Shown here one piece after another: positions 36,286 to 44,036 of a stretch of DNA of 64,000 nt; position 1 is the first letter of the stretch, and each line of letters starts with the position of its first letter. The position numbers and the translations under genes were made by a program. Below the pieces are notes generated by a model. It was not told the origin of the DNA, ran no database searches, and worked only from the letters and a program-made list of their open reading frames with translations. The DNA is from Acidiphilium sp. PA. GTDB lineage: Bacteria; Pseudomonadota; Alphaproteobacteria; Acetobacterales; Acetobacteraceae. The stretch covers positions 620,001 through 684,000 of the forward strand of contig NZ_JAIMBY010000001.1 in assembly GCF_026191915.1 (NCBI RefSeq), in the 5' to 3' direction.

Positions 36286-37944
36286 ATGGCTAATTTGGCG
36301 CGCAATGAGACGATCAAGGCGCGGAGTGATTTTCTGCGTGGCACTCTGGCGGATGAGCTGGATGTGCAGGCGTTTGGCGGGTTGGGCGAGGACGATGGCC
36401 AGCTCATCAAGTTTCATGGCGTCTATGTGCAGGACGACCGTGATTTGCGGCCGGAGCGCGCCAAGCGGAAGCTGGATCTGGCGTATATGTTCATGGCGCG
36501 GCTGCGGGTTCCCGGCGGCGTCCTGACGCCGCGGCAGTATCTGGCGATGGACCGGCTGGCGACCGAGCGCGGCAATGGCACGGTGCGGCTCACCACGCGG
36601 CAGACGATTCAGTTTCACGGTGTCATCAAGAGCAACGTGCGCGAGGCGATGCGGGCGATGGACGCTGCTTTGCTCGACACGATCGCGGCGTGCGGCGACG
36701 TCAACCGCAACGTGATGGCGGCGTCGAACCCGTATTTGTCGCGCGCGCATGGCGAGGCGGTGGAGGCGGCGCGGCAGTTGTCGGCGCATTTCCTGCCGCG
36801 CACGGGGGCGTGGCGCGAGATTTTCATTGGTGACGAGCGGGTGCTTGGCGGCGAGCCGGAGGCGGAGCCGATTTACGGACCGACCTATCTGCCCCGCAAA
36901 TTCAAGATGACCGTGGCCGTGCCGCCGTCGAACGATGTCGATGTGTTCGCGCATGATCTATCGTTCATCGCGATTGTCGAGGGCGAGACGATCGTCGGCT
37001 ACAATGTGGTGGCGGGTGGCGGCATGGGCGCCTCGCATGGCGAGCCCGCGACCTATCCGCGGGTGGGTGACGTGATTGGCTATTGCGCGGCGGCGGATCT
37101 GATTCCGGTGGCCGAGGCGGTGGTCACAGTGCAGCGCGATTACGGCGACCGCACCAACCGCAAGCACGCCCGACTGAAATACACGATCGACACGCACGGG
37201 CTGGAGTGGTTCAAGCGCGAGGTCAACGCGCGGCTGGCGACGCCGCTGGCACCGGCGCGGGATTTCACGTTCACCGGCAATGGGGATGCGCTCGGCTGGC
37301 TGACCGATCACGAAGGGCTGCATCACCTCACGCTGTTCATCGAAAACGGCCGGATCGCGGATGTCGGCGAGCGGCGCCTGAAATCGGCACTGGTCGCGAT
37401 CAATTCGATGCCGGATTTCATCGATCGTGGTGCGATCATCATGACCCCCAACCAGAACATCATCGTTGCGCGCGCGAACGATGCCGAGCGGGCGACAATT
37501 GAGCGGATTCTGGCCGAGCATGGCGTCGTGCAGCATGTGTCGGTGTTGCGTGAGGGCGCGATGGCCTGCGTCGCACTGCCGACCTGCGGCCTCGCTTTGG
37601 CCGAGAGCGAGCGGTATCTGCCGCATCTGATCACCGCGATCGATGCGCTGCTGGCCGAACATAACCTGTCGGATCAGCGGATGACCGTGCGCATGACCGG
37701 CTGCCCGAACGGCTGCGCGCGGCCCTATATTGCCGAGATCGGCCTGGTCGGCCGCAATCCTGGCCGGTACAATCTGCTGCTCGGCGGCGCCGCCGACGGA
37801 TCGCGGTTGAACACGCTCTACCGCGAAAACGCCGACGAGGCTGAGATCATTGCCGCCCTGTCGCCGCTGTTCGCGCAATTTGCCAAGGATCGTTTGCCCG
37901 GCGAGGGATTTGGCGACTACACCAGGCGCGCCGGCATCGTGTGA
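36286..37944 (+). CDS. cysI: Sulfite reductase hemoprotein beta subunit
   Basis: 552 residues. Siroheme/Fe-S signatures are present: TTRQTIQFHGV near the N-terminus and the four cluster cysteines in ACVALPTCGLALAES and TGCPNGCARPY. It reduces sulfite to sulfide with electrons from CysJ. ATG 36286 follows GAAAGGA; the frame extends into the repeat upstream but that part is not coding. Codon use (many GCG, CTG, GTG-ending choices) differs from the C-ending style of cysJ and cysH before the repeat. Confidence 0.95.
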   Translation: MANLARNETIKARSDFLRGTLADELDVQAFGGLGEDDGQLIKFHGVYVQDDRDLRPERAKRKLDLAYMFMARLRVPGGVLTPRQYLAMDRLATERGNGTVRLTTRQTIQFHGVIKSNVREAMRAMDAALLDTIAACGDVNRNVMAASNPYLSRAHGEAVEAARQLSAHFLPRTGAWREIFIGDERVLGGEPEAEPIYGPTYLPRKFKMTVAVPPSNDVDVFAHDLSFIAIVEGETIVGYNVVAGGGMGASHGEPATYPRVGDVIGYCAAADLIPVAEAVVTVQRDYGDRTNRKHARLKYTIDTHGLEWFKREVNARLATPLAPARDFTFTGNGDALGWLTDHEGLHHLTLFIENGRIADVGERRLKSALVAINSMPDFIDRGAIIMTPNQNIIVARANDAERATIERILAEHGVVQHVSVLREGAMACVALPTCGLALAESERYLPHLITAIDALLAEHNLSDQRMTVRMTGCPNGCARPYIAEIGLVGRNPGRYNLLLGGAADGSRLNTLYRENADEAEIIAALSPLFAQFAKDRLPGEGFGDYTRRAGIV

Positions 37945-37968
37945 GGCAGCGCCGCCCGGCGGGTGGCG

Positions 37969-38349
37969 TCATTTACTGCCCGCCGGCGGGATATAGATCG
38001 TTTCCTGCGCGGTAAAGCGGATCGGGATGAGGTGATAGGTCTGTTTGCCGGCGGGTGCCGCGTCGAACGGCGTGGCCTCGATCGCGGCGATCGCTTCGTC
38101 ATCATCGGTCGCATCGCCCGACGAACGGGCGATGCCGATTTTCGTCAGCTTGCCCTTGGCATCGATGGTGAATTGATAGAACCCGACACGGGCGACGCCG
38201 GGCTGTTTCAGCATGGTCGCCTGCGTTTGGTTCACCGCCGCCGCCACACCATCGGAAAGGGGCGGGAACGCGCTGGGGGCGATGAAGTCGCCCTGCCCGG
38301 CCCAGGCGGACAGGGGCAGTGCAACAAGGCAGATCAGTAAACGCTTCAT
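37969..38349 (-). CDS. Secreted protein with TonB C-terminal-like domain
   Basis: 126 residues: Sec signal (MKRLLICLVALPLSAWAG), then a domain resembling the TonB C-terminus: QPGVARVGFYQFTIDAKGKL, IARSSGD, DDDEAIAAIEATPFDAAPAG, LIPIRFTAQETI. There is no membrane anchor after signal cleavage, so it is likely a free periplasmic protein rather than a TonB energiser. CGGGAG precedes the ATG. It is convergent with cysI, 24 bases away, and precedes the cytochrome gene in the opposite transcription sense of that operon only by position; no functional link is evident. Confidence 0.7.
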   Translation of the reverse strand: MKRLLICLVALPLSAWAGQGDFIAPSAFPPLSDGVAAAVNQTQATMLKQPGVARVGFYQFTIDAKGKLTKIGIARSSGDATDDDEAIAAIEATPFDAAPAGKQTYHLIPIRFTAQETIYIPPAGSK

Positions 38350-38413
38350 CCGGTGGCTCCCGTATCATGACGATGCGCCAGATTACCGGGCGCCATCCGG
38401 ATTTAGCAACTAC

Positions 38414-39664
38414 TCACTTGACCGGGCATACACCCAGCTTGTTGGGCGTACCGGCCGGGTGAACCTGAGCTGCCAGCGGTGCAGTCCCAAAGCTCGATGG
38501 CGGGTTGGTCGGAAAAGCGGTCTTACCGGCGGGATAACAGTTCGACGCCAGAAGATAGGCCATGACCTCGGCGTATTCGCCGGGCTTGAGCGAACCGGGA
38601 TTATTGAACGGCATGTTCTGCGTCACGATCGTGTTGAGAATCGAGACGGTGTATTTATTGCTCGCCGCGGTTTTCAGGAACTCCGTGCCGGCGATCGCGG
38701 GCGCCGCGACGCCCTGCAGATTGGCGCCATGGCAACTGGCGCAATTGGTGGCATATACTGCCTTACCGCTGGCCGCCTGGGCCGCCGTGTAGAGAGCCGG
38801 GCTCGCCGCGGTGTGCGCCGCTGCATCGATCAGCAAGGACGGGCGCTTGGCGGGGAGGGTGTCGGCCACCGGCCTGATCATCGCGGGCGCGGCCGCATGT
38901 TTCGTGGTGGCTGCCGCCGCATGGGCGGCGCAGTGGTGCTGCACCATCGGTGCCGCGGCAGTGTAGAGAACCAGCATACCATTTTCCTTCTTGACGGATG
39001 CGGTGCCTGTCGCCGGAATCGACACGGCACCGGGTTTCACGGCGTGCCAGATTAGCCAGCCGTGATGAAGACCATAACCGACCGCCTTGGGTGCCGCGCA
39101 GCCGTTCGCCGTCGGGGCGCCATCCGGCACCGCGAGGCTGGTGTTGGCAATCGCGCCCAGCATGCCGCCGAGCACGTCGTACTGGCTGGTGCGACCCTCC
39201 GCGACTTCGAGGTTTTCGAGCGCGCTGGATGATGCGGTCTGAAATGCGTTGAGGCCGCGTGCCTTCACAGCTTCCTGCAGATAGGCGACGGCGGCGAGTT
39301 CGTTGACCTGCACGCCGTGCAGCGCGGGGACGTAAGGCGGCGTCGCTGTCTGGTCGAGCAGGGCGTTGACCTGGCCCATCGAGCCGGTGGCATCACCGGG
39401 GTTGGGCACATGCGGGTCGAACGCCGGGTCCTTGCTGCCAACGAGCGCATTGATGGCACTCTGCGCCGCCCGGACGTAATTGGCGGGGCCGCTGGTCGTG
39501 CCGTTCTCGGCCGCCATAATGGTGGAAATGGCAACCTGGATATCGGCCAGGGCGGCGGCCGCGCGCGCATGCGCCGATGGCGAGGCGGTGGCGGCGAAAG
39601 CAGCAGGGGTGGCAAATGCCACCCCTGCGCCCAGGATCAATCCGATCCGGTTCGCCCGCCTCAT
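38414..39664 (-). CDS. Secreted cytochrome c with long N-terminal extension, partner of quinoprotein
   Basis: 416 residues with signal (ends PAAFA). The first about 270 residues are a helical, unrecognised region rich in Ala, with a His-rich stretch (QHHCAAHAAAATTKHAAA). A class I cytochrome c domain follows with CASCH in YATNCASCHGANLQG and a likely distal Met in TQNMPFNNPG. The start overlaps the quinoprotein stop (ATGA), so it is the obvious electron acceptor of that enzyme, like the cytochrome subunits of PQQ alcohol dehydrogenases. The N-terminal domain may hold the pair together or bind metal; unknown. Confidence 0.82.
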   Translation of the reverse strand: MRRANRIGLILGAGVAFATPAAFAATASPSAHARAAAALADIQVAISTIMAAENGTTSGPANYVRAAQSAINALVGSKDPAFDPHVPNPGDATGSMGQVNALLDQTATPPYVPALHGVQVNELAAVAYLQEAVKARGLNAFQTASSSALENLEVAEGRTSQYDVLGGMLGAIANTSLAVPDGAPTANGCAAPKAVGYGLHHGWLIWHAVKPGAVSIPATGTASVKKENGMLVLYTAAAPMVQHHCAAHAAAATTKHAAAPAMIRPVADTLPAKRPSLLIDAAAHTAASPALYTAAQAASGKAVYATNCASCHGANLQGVAAPAIAGTEFLKTAASNKYTVSILNTIVTQNMPFNNPGSLKPGEYAEVMAYLLASNCYPAGKTAFPTNPPSSFGTAPLAAQVHPAGTPNKLGVCPVK

Positions 39665-41331
39665 TTCGAAAGGGTGAACATTGTCAGCATGGTGCCTTTA
39701 TTGTCTTTCGGCATCGTCGGCAGTTGCTGGTTGCCGGCTGGGCCGGACGCGACCGCGACATACTCGGTGCCGCCCTGGGTAAAGGCGACCGGCGGAGCGA
39801 TGATCGGCGAACCAGTGTCATAGCTCCACAATTTCTTGCCGCTGTCTCCATCGAACGCGGCGAAATCGCCGTTTTCCATGCCGGTGAACACCAACCCGGT
39901 CGAGGTCGAGAGCGCGCCGCCGGCCATCGGCAGTTTTTCCGGCTTGCGCCAGGCGAACACGCCGTTGCTCACGTCGATCGCATTGAGCTGCCCGGTGTTC
40001 GGACCGACGAAGGTCGGGAACGCACCGCCGAGGTAGAACTGTCCGGCGATGTAGACCACCGATTTGGTCGATTTCCAGAAGCCGCACTCGTTGCTGCTGG
40101 GCAGATAGATCATGTTGGTCTTGGGGTCGTAGGTACCGCCGTTGTATTCGACGCCGCCATTGGTGTTCGGGCAGGCAACGTTGCCTTTCAGGGACGGATC
40201 GACCTTCTGGTGATATTGCATGCTGACCTGCAGATGATTGACCAGAGCGCCGGTCTTTGAGTTCAGCAGCCAGAAATTGCCGGCCTTGTCACCATCGGCC
40301 ACCAGCGGCATCACCTTGCCGTCGACCTTGCCGTTGAACAGCACCGGCGGCATCACCGGATCCCAGTCATGCGTGTCGTGCGGAATGAACTGGTGATACC
40401 AGACCAGCTTGGGCTTGGCACCGGAAATATTCAGCGCCACCAGCGAGTCGCTGTAGAGGTTACTGCCTTTGCGGGCCGGGCCGTTGAAATCCGGCTGCGG
40501 GTTGCCGGCGTTGGCATAGAGCATGTCGGTTTTCGGATCGATCGCCATCATGGTCCAGACCGCGCCGCCGCCGCGCTTCCAGCTGTCGCCGCTCCAAGTC
40601 GAATGACCCTTCTGGCCCGGGCCGGGAACCGCGTTCCACTGCCACAACTCGTCGCCATTGGCGGGGTTATAGGCCGCAACATTGCCAATGCCGCCCCAGT
40701 CGCCGTTCGAGACGCCCAGGATCAGCATCGCCTTGCCGGTCTTGGGGTCCTTATAGGGCAGCGGCGCCATGGTGTAGAATGAGTTGGCCGGGTCCTTGAC
40801 CAGCAGCTTGCTGAATACGACCTTGCCGGTATTCGCATCGAGCGCGATCAGCTTACCATCGAGTGTCGCGATATAGACCTTGCCATCCAGCAGCGCGATG
40901 CCGCGGTTGGCGGCGAACGCGATCACATGCGGATTGTCGGAAAACTGCCATTTCAGCTTGCCGGTCTTCACGTCGATTGCGTAGACGTGATCATGCGCGG
41001 AGCTGATATAGGCGGTGCCGTGCCAGATGATCGGCGCCGCTTCGATCGGGCCGTTGTCATCGATCTTGAAGGTCCACGCCGGCTTGAGTTTCGTCACGTT
41101 GGCCGGCGTGATGTCGTTCAGATCGACATAGCGATCGTTGTTGTAGTTCTTGGCCGGCAGGATCCAGTTCGAATGATCGCCCTGGGTCGAGACGTAATCC
41201 TTCAGCGTCGGTGTGGTGGTATTGGCCATGGCACCGGCATAGGCAAGACCGCCGAGGCCGATCGCAAGTGCGGCGCCGGCAATGCCCGCCATGATCGCGC
41301 GTTTGCGCCGATGAGTTCTGGTTTTTTCCAT
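39661..41331 (-). CDS. Divergent PQQ-dependent alcohol dehydrogenase-like quinoprotein
   Basis: 556 residues, exported (RRKR then a hydrophobic run ending LAYAG). Eight-bladed propeller with Trp-docking repeats (YAIDVKTGKLKWQF, IALDANTGKVVF). The catalytic region reads PHDTHDWD: catalytic Asp plus a second Asp two residues on, as in lanthanide enzymes. However, the adjacent-Cys disulfide of most PQQ dehydrogenases is absent (AFAANRGIALLDG), the metal-ligand Glu of GGEYG is Asp in SNGDWGG, and Lys (GDKAGNF) stands where methanol dehydrogenases have Arg. Substrate uncertain, probably an alcohol. Coupled to a cytochrome c. Confidence 0.85.
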   Translation of the reverse strand: MEKTRTHRRKRAIMAGIAGAALAIGLGGLAYAGAMANTTTPTLKDYVSTQGDHSNWILPAKNYNNDRYVDLNDITPANVTKLKPAWTFKIDDNGPIEAAPIIWHGTAYISSAHDHVYAIDVKTGKLKWQFSDNPHVIAFAANRGIALLDGKVYIATLDGKLIALDANTGKVVFSKLLVKDPANSFYTMAPLPYKDPKTGKAMLILGVSNGDWGGIGNVAAYNPANGDELWQWNAVPGPGQKGHSTWSGDSWKRGGGAVWTMMAIDPKTDMLYANAGNPQPDFNGPARKGSNLYSDSLVALNISGAKPKLVWYHQFIPHDTHDWDPVMPPVLFNGKVDGKVMPLVADGDKAGNFWLLNSKTGALVNHLQVSMQYHQKVDPSLKGNVACPNTNGGVEYNGGTYDPKTNMIYLPSSNECGFWKSTKSVVYIAGQFYLGGAFPTFVGPNTGQLNAIDVSNGVFAWRKPEKLPMAGGALSTSTGLVFTGMENGDFAAFDGDSGKKLWSYDTGSPIIAPPVAFTQGGTEYVAVASGPAGNQQLPTMPKDNKGTMLTMFTLSK

Positions 41332-41400
41332 TGGGTCCGTTTCCTTCTTTTGAGACGCAGCCTACGGGAAGTCGCCTGATGCGGCGGCCACTCGTTTCAC

Positions 41401-41414
41401 TGGTAACGCTACCA
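41401..41414. promoter_or_regulatory. Candidate operator TGGTAACGCTACCA
   Basis: Inverted repeat TGGTA-ACGC-TACCA, the style of LacI/GntR-family operators, 70 bp upstream of the quinoprotein start and so near its promoter. No LacI or GntR gene lies in the window. Confidence 0.4.
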
Positions 41415-41592
41415 TAACGCGAGTGTGATGCAAGAGGGCAAAATTCGATGGGGGGTTGGCGTCAAAACCAGTCACGGGCTGCACCAAATGGCCGCCGGCA
41501 CGTCACGCGAAGCAAAACCGCCGTCGGCTTGGTCTAAAAAGCGGGCAAAGGACAATCAATACGTGCCCATCCGGAGTCAAAAAGTTTTCTTT

Positions 41593-41616
41593 GTCATTCG
41601 GACGGCGACGAATGAC
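41593..41616 (-). terminator. Hairpin downstream of the IclR gene
   Basis: GTCATTCG ... CGAATGAC, perfect 8 bp stem with an 8-base loop, 25 bp past the IclR stop. On the minus strand it is followed by AAAGAAAACTTTTT, an imperfect U-tract, so termination is possible but not certain. Confidence 0.4.
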
Positions 41617-41640
41617 TTCATCTTACTCACGTATTTCTTG

Positions 41641-42420
41641 TCATGTGAGGCAATTCGAAGCCACAGCATCCGCTGAAATCCGGTCAGCGGCGGTTTTCAC
41701 CTCCGGCGCCAGGGTCGCAAGCCGGGCGTTGTCCATTCTCATCGCCGGCGCCGTCACACTCAGGCTCGCGACCGGGCGGCCGGCACGATCGAAAATCGGC
41801 GCGGCAACGCAGACAATACCGATCTCGTGCTCTTCCCGGTCGAACGCCAGCCCCGCCGTGCGAATCTCGTCGAACGCCGCGCGCAGCAAGTGGCGCGACG
41901 TGATGGTGTGCGGCGTATGCTCGGTCAATGTGATCGCGTCGATGATCTCGTCCCGTTCGGCCTGCGGCAGAAACGCCAGAATCGCCTTGCCCACGCCGGT
42001 ACAGTGCAGCGGCCCGCGCCGCCCGACCGAGGAAAACAGCCGCAGCGTCTTGGGACTCTCGCGCTTGTCGATGTAGATGATCTCGTGCCCGTCCCGAACT
42101 GCGAGATGCACGGTTTCGTCGGTGCTGCGCCACAGCGTATCGACATGGCGCGACGCGACCGCCTTCAGATCGATCGATTCCCACGCCCGGTAGGCGAGTT
42201 CGAGCAAACCGAGCGCCGGGCGGTATGTGCGGTCGGGCGCGGTGCGGATCAGGCCAGCGGTGACAAGCTCCTGCAGCAGGCGATGCAGCGTTGCCTTCGG
42301 CAGGCCGGTCTGCTCCAGCAGGGTCGAAAAACTGGCGGGCGGTTCGCTCATACTCACGCAGCGCAGCAACGCGAAGGCCTTTGCGATGCTGGTCGGCAGA
42401 TCGGTAATGGGGATGGTCAT
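41641..42420 (-). CDS. IclR family transcriptional regulator
   Basis: About 259 residues. Winged helix N-terminus (SIAKAFALLRCVSMSEPPASFSTLLEQTGLPKATLHRLLQELV) and an IclR effector domain (VHLAVRDGHEIIYIDKRES, LHCTGVGKAILAFLP, GIVCVAAPIFDRAGRPVASLSVTAP). Start either ATG 42420 or GTG two codons earlier. It is divergent from an FAD-linked oxidase gene and an IclR-like operator lies between them, so it likely controls that gene and itself; the ligand would then be a 2-hydroxy acid or its product. Confidence 0.92.
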   Translation of the reverse strand: MTIPITDLPTSIAKAFALLRCVSMSEPPASFSTLLEQTGLPKATLHRLLQELVTAGLIRTAPDRTYRPALGLLELAYRAWESIDLKAVASRHVDTLWRSTDETVHLAVRDGHEIIYIDKRESPKTLRLFSSVGRRGPLHCTGVGKAILAFLPQAERDEIIDAITLTEHTPHTITSRHLLRAAFDEIRTAGLAFDREEHEIGIVCVAAPIFDRAGRPVASLSVTAPAMRMDNARLATLAPEVKTAADRISADAVASNCLT

Positions 42421-42456
42421 GGGCACAGAGTAAGCCGGGCCCCTCGCTTGTCAATT

Positions 42457-42471
42457 CGGAAACAGGTTCCG
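42457..42471. promoter_or_regulatory. IclR-type operator CGGAAAC-A-GGTTCCG
   Basis: 15 bp near-perfect palindrome (one mismatch) very like the IclR box TGGAAAT-N-ATTTCCA, midway between the divergent IclR and FAD-oxidase starts (about 37 bp and 56 bp away). Confidence 0.6.
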
Positions 42472-42526
42472 CGATTTGAAAGCCGGTTGCCTTCCGAAGC
42501 GCCGATCGAGCGGATATAGCAGGGGA

Positions 42527-43906
42527 ATGGATGCTCTGATCTCCCGCCTCACCGCCGCGCTGGGGCCAGCCGCCGTTCTGACCGAACCGCACGATATCGC
42601 GCCCTATGGCGAGGATTGGCGCGGCCTGTATCGCAACACCCCGCGCGCCGTGCTCCGCCCCGCCGATACCGCGGGCGTTGCCGCCGCCGTGGCGCTGTGC
42701 GCGGCCGCCGGCATCGCCATCGTGCCGCAGGGCGGCAACACCTCGATGGTCGCCGGCGGCATTCCGAGCGCGCCGGATGCCGAAATCGTTCTCAGCCTGG
42801 CGCGTCTGAACCGCTTGCGCAGTCTCGATCGCGCCGGCCTCACTCTGGTGGTCGAAGCCGGCATGACCCTGCGCGACGCGCAACTGGCCGCCGAGGCGGC
42901 GGGCGCGCTGCTGCCGCTCTCGATCAGTTCCGAAGGCAGCGCGCAGATCGGCGGCGTCATCGCGACCAACGCGGGCGGCAACAACACGCTGCGCTTCGGT
43001 AACGCGCGCGACCTGGTTCTCGGCCTCGAGGTCGTGCTGCCGGATGGCGCGATCTGGCACGGGCTGCGCGGCCTGCGCAAGGACAACACCGGCTATGCCC
43101 TGCGCCATCTGTTCGCCGGATCGGAAGGCACGCTCGGCATCATCACCGCCGCCGTGCTCAAACTATCGCCCGCGCCGCGCGAACGCGCAACCTGCCTGGT
43201 CGGTCTCGCCAGCGTCGCCGCCGTGCTCGACCTGTTCGCCCGCTTCCGCGACGAGGACGATGCCGCGCTCTACGCCTTCGAATACATCTCGGGCACCGCG
43301 ATGGAGATCAATTTGCGGCACATGCCGGATGGCCGTTTGCCGCTCGGCCAATCTGCCGCGCATTACGCGCTGATCGAACTCGCGACCACCCGGCGCAACG
43401 CGGCCCTGCGCACCACGATCGAGGCGGTGCTGGGCGATGCACTCGAAGCCGGCCTCATCGAGGATGCCGCCATCGCCCTGTCCGAAGCCCAGCGCCTCGC
43501 CTTCTGGGCGCTGCGCGAACACGTCTCGGAATCCCAGAAACGCGAAGGCGCCTCGATCAAGAACGACGTCTCGGTGCCGGTCGCATCAGTGCCCGCGCTG
43601 CTCGACCGTGCGGCAACCATGCTCGCCAAAACCTACCCCGACGCACGGATGGCCGCGTTCGGCCATATCGGCGACGGCAATATCCACCTCAACGTCATCA
43701 CCACCGCCGATCCCGCGGCGCTGATGGCGGATGTCAACGCCATCGTCGCCGACCTCGGCGGCAGTTTCTCGGCCGAACACGGCGTCGGCCTGGTCAAACG
43801 CGCAGCGTTCGGGCAGTGGCGCGATGAGACGGAACGGGGGGTGATGCGGCGAATCAAGCTGGCGCTTGATCCAGGCGCGGGGATGGGGCCTGGGAAGCTG
43901 TTTTAA
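42527..43906 (+). CDS. FAD-linked oxidase, D-2-hydroxyacid dehydrogenase type
   Basis: 459 residues of the GlcD/D-2-hydroxyglutarate dehydrogenase family. FAD-binding PCMH half: IVPQGGNTSMVAGGIP, LARLNRLRSLDR, ISSEGSAQIGGVIATNAGG, FAGSEGTLGIITAAVL; C-terminal half: AAFGHIGDGNIHLNV (metal/substrate His) and FSAEHGVGLVKR. It oxidises a 2-hydroxy acid, probably passing electrons via ETF or quinone. AGGGG is immediately before ATG 42527. Divergent from IclR. The double-hairpin repeat follows its stop. Confidence 0.88.
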   Translation: MDALISRLTAALGPAAVLTEPHDIAPYGEDWRGLYRNTPRAVLRPADTAGVAAAVALCAAAGIAIVPQGGNTSMVAGGIPSAPDAEIVLSLARLNRLRSLDRAGLTLVVEAGMTLRDAQLAAEAAGALLPLSISSEGSAQIGGVIATNAGGNNTLRFGNARDLVLGLEVVLPDGAIWHGLRGLRKDNTGYALRHLFAGSEGTLGIITAAVLKLSPAPRERATCLVGLASVAAVLDLFARFRDEDDAALYAFEYISGTAMEINLRHMPDGRLPLGQSAAHYALIELATTRRNAALRTTIEAVLGDALEAGLIEDAAIALSEAQRLAFWALREHVSESQKREGASIKNDVSVPVASVPALLDRAATMLAKTYPDARMAAFGHIGDGNIHLNVITTADPAALMADVNAIVADLGGSFSAEHGVGLVKRAAFGQWRDETERGVMRRIKLALDPGAGMGPGKLF

Positions 43907-43912
43907 GGGAGA

Positions 43913-44034
43913 CTTCTTTTTTATAAAAAAGAAGCAAAAAATTTTTTGACTCTGGGCCATGGGCGTTGGCGGTGCCGACGCCCATGGCCCAGCAAAATAA
44001 AAGTTTTTTGGTTCTTTTTTACAAAAAAGAACCC
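43913..44034. repeat. A/T-rich double-hairpin repeat, full copy; bidirectional terminator
   Basis: Between two convergent genes. Left hairpin CTTCTTTTTT ... AAAAAAGAAG (43913-43935), then AAAAAATTTTTT, a GC-rich central stem CTGGGCCATGGGCGT / ACGCCCATGGCCCAG (about 43952-43992), then AAAAGTTTTTT and a right hairpin GGTTCTTTTTT ... AAAAAAGAACC. Each outer hairpin carries its own A and T runs, so it can stop transcription from both sides. Same arms as the elements at 16073 and 54741; the central stem is different in each. Confidence 0.75.
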
Positions 44035-44036
44035 TT

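Larger units (their letters stand above)
41332..41640. other. 309 bp upstream region of the quinoprotein operon
   Basis: Between the IclR gene stop and the quinoprotein start, both leftward. AT-richer in 41540-41640. It contains a 14 bp palindrome (41401-41414) about 70 bp before the quinoprotein start and an 8+8 hairpin (41593-41616) near the IclR end. Small open frames here have no conserved-looking product. Confidence 0.5.

Noticed and set aside
41425-41676. 83-residue rightward frame between IclR and the quinoprotein
   Set aside because: No ribosome site or domain, overlaps the IclR 3' end, and the region contains regulatory palindromes instead.
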